A stretch of 64,000 nucleotides of DNA, taken from assembly GCA_951213105.1 (NCBI GenBank), contig OX578142.1, positions 124,077,731 to 124,141,730 of the forward strand. The letters are read 5' to 3'. The DNA is from Amaurobius ferox (lineage: Eukaryota > Arthropoda > Arachnida > Araneae > Amaurobiidae). The stretch's first letter is position 1, and every line of letters starts with the position of its first letter. The position numbers were made by a program, and so were the translations under genes. The notes under the pieces are model-generated. The model saw only the letters and a program-made list of their open reading frames with translations, had not been told where the DNA came from and searched no databases. This document shows, one piece after another, positions 49,040-62,284 of the stretch.

Positions 49040-51180
49040 GGATATTTAAGAATATTCAGCCAATTTCAACTTATTAACTATAACAGTTACTAAATATACT
49101 GGATATTTATATAATATACTGGTATTATTTAGGTTATTAATATGCAAAGAATGAATTTTTTTTTTCTGATAATCTAAATATTCTGAAAATTTGATTAAGT
49201 ATAATATTTCTAAACAATTGAATAGAGTTACAGGAATTAAATGGTAATATTTTATTAATATTAAAATGAAAATGGTCTTTTTTATCATAATTAGTTACTA
49301 TCCTATTAGTTGGATCAATTAATAGATTTAAATCCAAAAAATTAACACTATTACTAATAGAGGTTTCATTAAGAAATTATTCCAAATTATCCGAATAGTA
49401 ATCTATATCTATGACATAGTTATCAATAAATACCAAACAAATCAGATCATCAACATATCTGTAAATTTCATAATCAGTTGAATTAAAAGTATTTTATCAT
49501 ACTTATAAATGTATAAATTAGCTAACATAATGCTACTACAGCCACCTTGTGGAACCCCAGAGACTTGTAAGTATAATTTATTACCGTGAAAAATATAATT
49601 ATTGAATAGTACAAAGTTCAGAAGTTTAGGAAAGTTTTTAAATTTTATAACATTAGAATGATTATTAATAAAAGCATTATAAAGAGCTAAAATTATATCA
49701 TAAAGATCAGTAACATTAATATTATTAAAAAGATCTTTAAAGTCAAAAGTTTGAAAACCTTTTGACTTTAAAGACCTACCAAGAGATGTTAATTTATTCT
49801 TTAATTATTTACTGTTATGTAGTATAGAGTATTTATTACTAGAATAACGTAAACAATCATTTAGTACCTTCAAAATGTTAAGTTGTAATTGCTAGCAGTA
49901 ATAAAATAAGAATTATGACCACTAGTGACAGCTTTAAATTTAATACGATTTTTATGAAATTTAGGAATAAGCACAATATATAGAAATTTCAAATATTTAT
50001 AATTAGTATTTAAATCATTATACATATTGGTAATTTTCTGTTTGATACTAATTATTGAGTGTGCACTTGTTTTCAGCAAATCATAAGTTTAAATAGACTA
50101 TTATTCTTCAAATTGTCTAGAAAAAAGTGTATACAGAATTTTTGCCAGATTATAGCATAATTATTAGAGGCTTCAGTAACATAAGTAATAACAAAAGGTT
50201 TTTGTAAATCAATAATAGAGTTTTTTATATTATCAATAGTATATATAGATCTAGACAATTTAATACTGCTAATATAATTTTTAATAAAATTTAGCAAAAT
50301 AAATCGCCACATGTTAAATGCCTCTAATGGCAGAGCATATTTACAAGCTAATTTATGAATATATTTATCAAGGTCAATATTAATTGACTTTAATACATTA
50401 GAAGAGTTGTTATAAGATTGTAACCTGAATTTTGTACCAAAAGACATAACAGTTCTTAAAAAATCGTCTTTAACTATGCCTAACAATATGACCCAATAGT
50501 GGATTGATATAAGTAGCATATTTATCATCTTTGCAAATACCACAATCATCATCTAAATTAGACATGGAATCTGTACCTGTAGAGAGGGATTGAGAAATCT
50601 CATTATAATTAAAAATATTCAAATCCTTAATAAGTAATAAATGATTAAATTAATTAAATAAATCATTAAAATTTATAGTATTATAAATAGGATGTTTAAA
50701 AGAAATTACACAATAATAAGTGGCAGAAAGATTGTTATTTTGAAATTGATTAAGATTTCATTTTAAATACTTTGATCTAGTAATGAGCAAATCATAAAAA
50801 ATATAATTAAAATGTTCATTTGTTAGATTTAATTTTAAGAAAATTGCATAAAACCGCAAATATCCATGATTTTATTAATTTCCATTGATAAGTACTATTA
50901 AATTGATGATGTAAACATTTAATCTCAGCTTTATAATCATGATGTTTGAAACTTCCTTTAACACATTTTAGTCATTTGTGTATAACAGAGTTTCTGTTTT
51001 TCATATGGGGATTCAAAAAAGGTGATTAAAAATGGAGTATTTATTATCTAAAGTTATTTTTTACAATATTCCAATTTAGATATAATTGATTTAAACCATA
51101 TGGAGAAAGAGTACAATTTGATTTAATATAGAAGTTTTCAAATAAAATCATGCCAGCTAGATTAGTTTTAGACAAAGTTA
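49040..51180 (-). pseudogene. Reverse-transcriptase relic, probably Penelope-like
   Basis: Minus-strand fragments in order: GSFKHHDYKAEIKCLHHQF (near 50,950); INPLLGHIV-type sequence near 50,490; LQKPFVITYVTEASNNYAI (near 50,190); FDFKDLFNNINVTDLYDII (near 49,720); the RT motif VPQGGCSSIMLANLYIY (near 49,540); then, in another frame, YRYVDDLICL (about 49,447-49,462) and NSVNFLDLNLLID (near 49,330). Stops and shifts break it. The QGG box, YVDD box and following FLDL stretch fit Penelope-like (perhaps Naiad-type) RTs better than LTR or RTE families. No GIY-YIG endonuclease or termini were identified. Confidence 0.6.
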
Positions 51181-51313
51181 TTTTTTGACATGATCTTTAT
51201 GAACATTTCCCTTACAGAGAGACAAATGGCTATTTTGACTCGTGATTTAAGCATTAGAAGCAGAAGGGCAGGTTTTACAATTGTTATTCTTACGTTTATT
51301 GAAATTATAATAT

Positions 51314-51482
<169 letters not shown>

Positions 51483-51972
51483 TAATAAAAAAGATAAAAT
51501 TAAAAATAAAAATAAAATAAAAATAATAAGACTAATTTAAAACATGATCAGTGTCATACCCTGGTCCAAAAACAATACGAAAGAAAAATTAAGTAAAGAG
51601 GATATGAAAGTAAATATCAGACTAAAGGAAAACAATGCTACCATATAAGACAAAATGATCTTAATTTTAATTTTCAGTAATACACGAGAATTTATCAATA
51701 TTTAAGAGCGATGCATAAAAATCAAGTTCAAACATTAAAGGATTATCAAAATCTGGAGGCTCAATATATTAAAATGACAAAAAATAACAAAAATTAAGAG
51801 GAAAGATACAATCCGAAAATATGAAATTGGATAGAACCTCTGTAGATCCAGCATTTCAAGGATCTTTGCATCCACAGAGGTTCCAAATGTGTTTCGCTCA
51901 ACGATACAGCCACATGACCAAAACATCGTCAAAAGATCCGACACACTTCCCGACAGTAACATGAAGGAAAAC

Positions 51973-53262
51973 AAGAAAGATCAATCATGCTTAAAGCATT
52001 GATTATGAAACACTTTCCAACTTCAATGCAATTTTATTTAAAAAAGTCGAAAATGCAATACATTCCTCGGTAATATTTTAAAACTTTTCACAATACTACA
52101 TTGATTTATTATATTTGAAAACTTAAACCTTCATTGAAAAAAATGAACTTCATTCAAATGACGGCATTGAAATATAAATTGCCTGGTTTAAATATCTCTA
52201 AAATGCAATACATTCCACGGTAATATTTTTAAAACTATCATAATACTTCGATAATTTATTATATTTGAAAACTTCATCGAAAACAACTGAAATAAATTCA
52301 AATGACGTCATAGAAAAAATAACACGCCTGGATCTCTCTATAAAAGCAGGATTTCATTCATAACTTTCTCCATTTCATTCATCACAATACTATAATAATT
52401 TATTTTATTTAAAAATTAAGACCATGGAGCTACAATTCATAAACTTTATGCTTAAAACTTCATCGAAAAAAATCGTCCTTCTGTTTATAAAATCAATTCA
52501 TATCAGCCATGCAGACTCCATGGACTGAATTATTTTGTTTTAAAGAAATACAGTAATTCTAATACAACTCATTCTATATATTTTGCTGTTTACATTTTAC
52601 ATAGGTGAAAAATAGGCTTAGTTGTAGAAATAATCAAATTTGAATGAGAATTTAAACTCAAATATATTGTCATTGTGTTGTTTTAGTATGTAGGTGCACA
52701 GAATTTAAGCAAAAATAAAGTAGTTTAGGACGGATACAACACTCAATATGAATTAAAAAGAACTTTAAAAAATCACAATTTTGAAGCAAGATGGATGCCA
52801 TATATCATTTTGAAGTGGGTCATGTGATCGTTTCATATCATGGTCACGTGATCGTTTCGTATAAGATGCGTAATTATTATTTTAATTTTTATTTAAAAAA
52901 CTACTGAATATATTTCGCTGAATTTTTTTTTATATATTTTATGGAACAATTTGACTATTACCTAAAATTTTCGAAGCAATTTGTGAATTTTAAATCCGCT
53001 TAAAAAATGTTGGAAAAATTAGGTCCCATAGGGCTCAATGTATTTCATTTTTTCAACCCGGGTTCAATCCAAAACTAATTGGGTGATTTTATTCATTTAT
53101 ATTCCCATAGGTCCTACAGACCGTCTGAGCAACATACTAAAATTTCATTTTGATTAAGTCATTTTTACGGCAGTTATCGTGCTAACGGACAGACAGACAG
53201 ACAGACAGACAGAATGAACAAAGTCATAAACACTTTTCAACTTTGTTGTAAAGTGTTAATAA
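51973..53262 (-). repeat. Unclassified interspersed repeat, copy 3 (inverted)
   Basis: Reverse complement of the 17.6-kb copy. The edge palindrome is at 53,229-53,257 (AACACTTTTCAACTTTGTTG then TAAAGTGTT), with a TGTC tract at about 53,190-53,211. The far edge is at AGATCAATCATGCTTAAAGC near 51,977. The internal ~150-bp units with AATGACG are present. A 22-bp direct repeat around CGTGATCGTTTCRTAT occurs near 52,820-52,862. Confidence 0.7.
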
Positions 53263-53590
53263 CAAAAGTAATAAAAGGAAATTGGAAATAATAGGATGAA
53301 AGTGCATAAAGCAGATAAATAAGTAATCTAACCAACAATCCACAAAGATTCAGATAGAATTAAAGTCATACCTTTCATTACCATAATACCGGACACATAT
53401 TTCGTTGCTCTAAACAAAGTATTAGGAAAGAGTACTAGAGAGCGCCATCTGTTGTGAATTATAGGAAATACTCCTGAATATACAACCAATGGACCATACA
53501 AATTATATGTTTCAATCCCAAAAATTAGAGATATAAAGAAAAACATGTTTACGATATATACTAAGTAATAATTAACAATTATATAATCTA

Positions 53591-56540
53591 CTAGCAGCAT
53601 ACCCGTTCTTCGTACGGAGTATATAATATAAAGAAATTTATAATTCGTAATCATGTGCAAATTCTGTTAAAATATTACATTTATTGCTCATAAAGAGAAG
53701 TTTAAGAATATCTGTTCTCACTATACAAAATTATATTCACGGGCAGATTTGAAGAATAAAACATCCTGACCCCTTTTGTAAGTAAATTTACAAAAAAAAA
53801 AAAGGAATTGAATCAATATATGCAACCCCGTACTACTTATATTGTCGCAGATTAGAAAATATGCCAGTGTGTTAGTAGAAGTTTACCCGTATTGCAATAT
53901 GTGTCTCAAAAATATTTGCCAAAATAAAAGAGATGACATAAAAAATTGAAAGTATCAAAAATCCCCGTAATCTTAATACCAGAAGGTCGTAATTGATTCG
54001 AATATATGCCAATATATATCAAAATATATGCCAATATACCTGTACTACTTATATTCTCGTAGATTGGAAGATATACCCATGCATTTGTAGAAGATTACTC
54101 GTACAACGTACTATATATGAGTTTCAACAATTTTCGTCATAATAAAACAATTCCATAATAATTTGAAAATATCAGTAATCCCTGAATCAACAGTCCCGAA
54201 AATATCAATAATAATGATGTTTAAACCTGAAGACCGTAATTGATATTATCCAGTCAAAAATTCAATGTCAATGAAATTTATTTTATATACATATTTTTAC
54301 TATTCAAATCGGAAAAGATTTAATAAAAATCATATACCGCATAACATATTGGATCCGTTTCTAAGCGACATGATATCAATTGCTTTAAATAAATTGATGG
54401 AAATCATATCATCTGAATAATGCAATCTCCATGGAAGGTTTGGCGACATTTTCGTCAATTTAGCTATAACTTAAAAAATCGCCAAATTTATCGCCAAGTG
54501 GGACTGTAGAACTGATAATCCCATTATGCGACAAATTGACGAAACATCATCACTATACTATCCCCTAACAAAACACACTTAATTTCATTTATTAAGCGCG
54601 ATTTTATCAATTTCATGATATTTTTATGGATTTAGAAATATTTTTACCAATTTGGTGATATTAAAAAAATTCCTTAAATGTGTTACTAAGTAGGATGGAT
54701 GGACTGACCGACAAATGCTGCAGAAACATCATTTTAGTACTTTATTCTAAAAAAACAAAATTAATTTCATTGATTTGGGTCATTTTTATCAATTTGGAGA
54801 CATTTCCACTAATTTGGTAAAGTTTAAGAAAAGTTACCAAGTTATTTATAGATATTCCTCTAAATTCGTAGCTCTGAATTTGCAGATCTGAAGAATAAAA
54901 TATCCTGATCCCGTTTGTATATTCTAAATAAAAACAGTAAAATTGTATTAGAAGATACATAACCCGTTCTACTCTTTTTCTGCTTCAACAATCGACTAAA
55001 AGAATTTATTGGGTAAACACAATATATGAGTTTATTAGCTAAACACAATATATGAGCTTGAAACCTCTTTGCTAAAATAAGTGAAAGTGATGTACGCAGT
55101 CCGCAATATATATAATTAAAAGAGCAATCGAACCGTTCATTTACAAAATATATTTTTACATCCATTTATTTATTATACAAATAAAAAAAATAATAATTGA
55201 TATTAACAAGACATTTAATTTCATTCCGTTGCCGACCAACATGATATAAGATAGAATCTTCCTCATAAAATGCGAAATTAATTAGCCATTTTGATTTCTT
55301 TATACTTTACATCGTTGAGTAAAAGCTTGTGAGAGATGATATTTTTATGGATTTAGAAATATTTTTACCAATTTGGTGATATTAAAAAAATTCCTTAAAT
55401 GTGTTACTAAGTAGGATGGATGGACTGACCGACAAATGCTGCAGAAACATCATTTTAGTACTTTATTCTAAAAAAACAAAATTAATTTCATTGATTTGGG
55501 TCATTTTTATCAATTTGGAGACATTTCCACTAATTTGGTAAAGTTTAAGAAAAGTTACCAAGTTATTTATAGATATTCCTCTAAATTCGTAGCTCTGAAT
55601 TTGCAGATCTGAAGAATAAAATATCCTGATCCCGTTTGTATATTCTAAATAAAAACAGTAAAATTGTATTAGAAGATACATAACCCGTTCTACTCTTTTT
55701 CTGCTTCAACAATCGACTAAAAGAATTTATTGGGTAAACACAATATATGAGTTTATTAGCTAAACACAATATATGAGCTTGAAACCTCTTTGCTAAAATA
55801 AGTGAAAGTGATGTACGCAGTCCGCAATATATATAATTAAAAGAGCAATCGAACCGTTCATTTACAAAATATATTTTTACATCCATTTATTTATTATACA
55901 AATAAAAAAAATAATAATTGATATTAACAAGACATTTAATTTCATTCCGTTGCCGACCAACATGATATAAGATAGAATCTTCCTCATAAAATGCGAAATT
56001 AATTAGCCATTTTGATTTCTTTATACTTTACATCGTTGAGTAAAAGCTTGTGAGAGATGAACCATGGAGGTAGATTTTTCCATTTAAATTCATGTTTCAA
56101 ACAATTTATGTTCTCCTATAGTGACTAATTAATGCAAAAATCCTGCACCAAACTCTGAAATAAAGTTTTATTTCATTTTGGCGTTTAAAACAAACGATTT
56201 TCATCCTTTCCGTTTGGATAAACCACGGAGTTGGAGAGTAGAACTCCTATAAAAAAGTTCCGTTGTTCATTAATATCTCGACAACCCCTGGTCTTAGAAA
56301 CTCGAAACTTGGACAAAATTTATGGGGGGCTATTTCAAGGCTATCCACAAAATTTCATTAAATTCGGTTTAGCCGTTTTCCCGTGATGATGAGACAAACG
56401 ATAATTTCGTTTTTTACTAATATCTCGAGAACCACTGGTCGTAGAAACTCAAAACACGGACTAAATTTTAAGTGGGACTATTTCTAGGCTACCCACAAAA
56501 TTTCATCAAATTCGGTTCAGCCGTTCTCCCGTGATGATGG

Positions 56541-56594
<54 letters not shown>

Positions 56595-56616
56595 TTTTCA
56601 ATTTTATTTATATAGA
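53591..56616 (-). mobile_element. Non-autonomous Helitron, 2.3-kb type with internal duplication
   Basis: The 3' end CTAG is at 53,591-53,594 (minus), followed by T; the 5' TC is at 56,616-56,615. A perfect 721-bp duplication (54,615-56,056) accounts for the extra length; without it the element is about 2,305 bp, like its neighbour. Confidence 0.87.
54615..56056 (-). repeat. 721-bp perfect tandem duplication
   Basis: 54,615-55,335 repeats as 55,336-56,056 with no difference that I could find. ATGA occurs at the start of each copy and just after the second copy (microhomology at the junction). Confidence 0.93.
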
Positions 56617-58875
56617 CTAGCAGCATACCCGTTCTTCGTACGGAGTATATAATATAAAGAAACTTATAATTCGCAATCATGTGCAAATTCTGTTAAAATA
56701 TTTAATTTATTGCTCATAAAGAGAAGTTTAAGAATATCTGCTCTCACTATGCAAAATTATCTTCACGGGCAGATCTGAAGAATAAAACATCCTGACCCCT
56801 TTTGTTAGCAAATTTACAAAAAAAAAAGGAATTGAATCATTATATGCAACCCCGTACTACTTATATTGTCGTAGATTATTTGTCGTATGCCAGTGTGTTA
56901 GTAGAAGATCACCCGTATTACAATATGAGTCTCAAAAATATTTGCCAAAATAAAGGAGATGACGTAATAAATTGAAAATATCAATAATACCCGTAATCTT
57001 TTACCAGAAGATCCAGAAGGTCGTAATTGATTCCAATATATGCCAATATATATCGAAATACATGCCAATATACCTGTACTACTTATATTCTCGTAGATTA
57101 GAAGATATAATGCATTTGTAGAAGATTACTCGTACAACGTACTGTATATGAGTTTCAACAATTTTCGTCATAATAAAACAATGTCATAATAACTTGAAAA
57201 TATCAATAATCCCTGAATCAAAAGTCCCCGAAAATATCAATAATAATAATGTTTAAATCTGAAGACCGCAATTGATATTATCCAGTCAAAAATGCAATGT
57301 CAATGAAATTTATTTTATATATATATCTTTATTATTCAAATCGGAAAAGATTTAATATAAAATCGTATGCCGCATAACACATTGGATCCGTTGCTAAGCG
57401 ACATGATATCATTTGCTTCAAATAAATTGATGGAAATCATATCATCTGAATAATGCGACCTCCATGGAAGGTTTGGCAACATTTTAGTCAATTTAGCGAT
57501 AACTTAAAAAATCCCCAAATTTATCGCCAAGTGGGACTGTAGAACAGATAGTCCCATTTTGCGACAAATTGACGAAATATCATCACAATACTATCCCCTA
57601 ACAAAACACAATTATTTTCATTTATTAAGCGCGATTTTATCAATTCTATGATATTTTTATGGACTCACAAATACTTTTATCAATTTGGTGATATTAAAAA
57701 AACAAGTTACATGTGCTACTAAGTAGGATGGATGGGCTGTCCGACAAATGCTACCGAAACATCATTTCAGTACTCCGTTTTAAAAAAACAAATCATTGAT
57801 TTGCGTCATTTTTATAAATTTGGAAACATTTCCGCTAATTTGGTAAAGTTTAAGAAATGTTACCAAGTTAATTAGAGATATTCCGCTAAACTCGTAGCTC
57901 TAAACTTGCAGATCTGAAGAAATAAATATTCTGATCCCGTTTGTATATACTAAATGAAAATACTAAAATTGTATTATAAGATACAGCCGTTCTATTCTTT
58001 TTCTGCTTCAACAATCGGCTAAATGAATTTATTGGGTAAACACAATATATGAGTTTATTAGCTGAACACAATATAGGAGCTGGAAACCTCTTTGCTAAAA
58101 TAAATGAAAATGATGTACGCAGTTCGCAATTTATATAATTAAAAGAACAACCAAACCTTTCATTTAAAAATATATTTTTACATCCATTTATTTATTATTC
58201 AAATAGAAAAAATAATAATAAATATTAACAACACATTTAATTTCATTCCGTTGCCGAACAACATAATATAAGATAGAATCTCCCTCATAAAATGCGAAAT
58301 TAAATAGCCATTTAGATTTCTTTATACTTTTAATCGTTGAGTAAAAACTTGTGAAATATAACCACGGAGGTAGATTTCTCCATTTAAATTCATGTTTCAA
58401 ACAACTCGTGTTTTCCGATAGTGACTAATTAATGCAAAAATCCTGCATCAAACTCAAAAATAAAGTTTTAATTCCCTTTGACGTTTTAAACAAACGATTT
58501 TCATCCTTTCCGTTTGGATAAACCACGGAGTTGGAGAGTAGAACTCCTATAAAAAAAGTTCCGTTTTTCATTAATATCTCGACAACCCCTGGTCTTAGAA
58601 ACTTATGGGGGGCTATTTCAAGGGTATCCACAAAATTTCATTAAATTCGATTCAGTCGTTTTTCCGTGATGATGAGACAAACGAAAATTTCGTTTTTTAC
58701 TAATATCTCGAGAACCACTGATCGTAAAAACTCAAAACACGGACTAAATTTTAAGTGGGGCTATTTCTAGGCTACCTACCAAATTTCATCAAATTCGGTT
58801 CAGCCGTTCTCCCGTGATGATGGGACAAACAGACAGACAGACAGACAGAGAGATTTTCAATTTTATTTATATAGA
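56617..58875 (-). mobile_element. Non-autonomous Helitron, 2.26-kb type
   Basis: The 3' CTAG at 56,617-56,620 abuts the 5' TC of the previous element directly. The 5' TC is at 58,875-58,874. The CCGTACGAAGAACGGGTATG 3'-terminal motif is present. No coding capacity. Confidence 0.88.
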
Positions 58876-61800
58876 CTAGCAGCATACCCGTTCTTCGTAA
58901 GGAGTATATAATATAAAGAAACTTGAAATTCATAATCATGCCCAAATTCTTATAGTATACTAAATGACATGTTTAATCAAAATATTCTGTTAAAATATTT
59001 AATATAATGCTCCTAAAAAGAAGTTTAAGAATCTCTGTTCTCGCTATATAAAATTATCTTCATGGACATATCTGAAGAATAAAACATCTTGGACCCCTTA
59101 TGTAAGCAAATATAAAAAAAAAATATGGAATTGAATCAATATATGCAAAATAAAAGCGTTAAAATTGTATGGGACCCGTACTAATTATATACGCGAATAT
59201 TAGAAAATATAACCTGTATTAGTAGATTACATGTATAAATTGAAAATACCAATAAACCCGTAATCTTTAAATCTGAAGACAGTCATTTATTCCAATATAT
59301 GTCAAAATTAAAGTGCTAAAATTATATGGGAAGATATACACGTACTACTTATAATGTCCGATTATTAGTAGAAGATTACCCGTTTTGCAATATGAGTCTC
59401 AAATGTTTTTTTGTAAAATACAACAGACGACATAATAAATTGAATATATAATTAATCCCCTTAATCTTCATACCAGAAGACTGTACTTGATTCCAATATA
59501 TATGCCAATATATGTCAAAATATATGCCAATATACCTGTACTACTTATATTCTCGTAGGTTAGAAGATATACCCGTGCATTCCTAGAAGATTACTCGTAC
59601 AACGTACACTATTCGTGTGTCAGCAATTTTTGCCGCAATAAAACAATGGCGTAATAACTTAAAAATATCAATAATCCCTGAATCAATAATTCCGGAAAAT
59701 ATCAATAATAATAATGTTTAAACCTGAAGAGTATAATTGATATTATCCAGTCCAAAATGAAATGGCAATGAAATTTATTTTATATACATATCTTCATTAT
59801 TCAAATCGGAAAGGATTTAATAAAAATCGTCTGCCGCATAAACACATTGGATTTAAATCCGTTGCTAAGCGACATGATATCATTTGCTTCAAATAAATTG
59901 GTAGAAAAAATATCGTCTAAATAGTTATATTTCTATGGAACATTTGGCGACAGTTTCGTCAAATTAGCGACATTTTAAAAAATCGCCAAATTTATCGCCA
60001 AGTGGGACTGTAGAACTGACAGTTCCACTTTGCGACAAATTGACGAAATATCATCACAATACTATCCCCTAACAAAAAACAATTAATATCATTTATGTAG
60101 CGCAATTTTATCAATTTCAAGATATTTTTATAGATTTGAAAACATTTTTATCAATTTGGTGACATTTTAAAAATTCGCTAAATGTATTACTAAGTAGGAT
60201 GGTTGGTCTGACAGATAAATGCTAACCAAACATCATTTCAGTACTCTCTTCTAACAAAACAAAAAAAAATTTCATTGATATGTAGAAGACCCAAGCCACA
60301 CGACCAACCCGACGGCTGTTTGTGTGTCGTTTATATCAATTTGGCGACATTTCCGTCAATTTGGCAAAGTTTAAGAAAAGTTGTCAAATTAGCGATATCC
60401 CTCCAAATTCGTAGCTTTGAATTTGCAGATCTGAATGAAACATTCTTATCCCGTTTCAATATACTAAATGAAAACACAACAACTGTATTAGAAGATATAC
60501 CCGCTCTACTCTTTTTCTGTTTCAACAATCGGCTATATGAATTTATTGGCTAAACACAATATATGAGTTTAGTAGCTAAATAAGATATAAGCTTGAAAAC
60601 TCTTTGCCAAAATAAATGAAATTGATGTACGCAGTCAGCAATTAATATAATTAAAAGAAAAATCAAACCGTCCATTCATAGGATATACTTTTATATCCAT
60701 TTATCCATTTATTTATTATTTAAATCGAAAAAAAATAATAAAAACATTAACAAACACATTTAATTTAATTGCGATGCCGAGCAACATGATATATCCTCCT
60801 AAAATGTTAAAATTTATTAACCACTAACAGCACACCCGTTATTCGTACGGAGTGTATAATTTAAAGAAACTTAAGTTCGCAATCATGTGCAAATTCTGTT
60901 AAAATATTAAATTTATTGCTCCTAAAGAGAAGTTTAAGAATATATGTTCTCACTATGCAAAATTATCTTCACGATCCGATCTGAAGAATAAAACATCCTG
61001 CTCCCTTTTGTAAGCAAATTTACAGAAGAAAAAATAGGAATTGAATGAATATATGCAACCCCGTACTAATTATATTGTCGCAGATCAGAAAATATGGCAA
61101 TGTGTTAGTAGAAGATTACCCGTATTACAATATGCGTCTCAAAAATATTTGCCAAAATAAAAGAGATGACGTAATAAATTGAAAACATCAATAATATCCG
61201 TACTCTTTATACCAGAAGGTCGTAATTGATTCCAATATATGCCAATATATATCAAAACATATGTCAATATACCTGCACTACTTATATTCTCGTAGATTAA
61301 AAGATATACACGTGTATTTGTAGAAGATTCGTACAACATACTATATATGAGTTTAAACAATTTTTGTCATAATAAAATACTTGCATAATAACTTGAAAAT
61401 ATCAATAATCCTTGAATCAATAATCCCCGAAAATATAAATAATAATAATTTTTAAACCTGAAGACCGTAATTGATATTATCCAGTCAAAAATGCTATAAG
61501 AAAAATCAAATCGTTCTTTTCTAAAATATATTTTTATATCCATTTATTTATTATTCAAATCGAAAAAATAATTATTAAAATTAACAGACAGATTTAATTT
61601 AATTGCGTTTCTGAGTAACATGATATAAGATAGAATCTTATAACACGTTAAATATGTCATGTCTTATAACATAAACTGCGAAATTAAATAACGATTTTGA
61701 TTTCTCTATACTTCTCATTGTTCCGTAAAAGCTTGTTTTAAATAAACCATGAACCATGGAGATAGATTTCCCCTTTAAATCATGTTTCAAACAATTCATG

Positions 61801-62220
61801 TTTTTGGAAAGTGACTAATTAACGCAAAAAATCTCCCATCAAACTCAGAGATTAAATTTTAATTCACTTTCAAACGATTTTCAAGCTTTTCGTTTGGATA
61901 AACCACGGAGTTAGGGAGTAGAACTCCTAGGGAAAAGTTCCGTTTTTCATTAATATCTCGACAACCCCAGGTCTTAGAAACTCGAAACTTGGACAAAATT
62001 TATGGGGGGATATTTCAAGGCTATTCTCCAAATTTCATTAAATTCGGTTCAGCCGTTTTTCCGTGACGATGAGACAAACGAAAATTTTGTTTTTTACTAA
62101 TATCTCGAGAACCACTGGTCGTAGAAACTCAAAACACGGATATAATTTTAAGTGGGGCTATTTCTGGGCAACCCACAAAATTTCATCAAATTCGGTTCAG
62201 CCGTTCTCCCGTGATGGTGT

Positions 62221-62262
<42 letters not shown>

Positions 62263-62284
62263 TTTTCATTTTTATTTATATAGA
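58876..62284 (-). mobile_element. Composite Helitron, 3.4-kb type
   Basis: The 3' CTAG is at 58,876-58,879 and the 5' TC at 62,284-62,283. The internal degenerate terminus (TTAG on the minus strand) is at 60,824-60,827. It carries the ~57-bp segment also seen in composites 1 and 2 (near 60,284-60,340). Confidence 0.88.
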
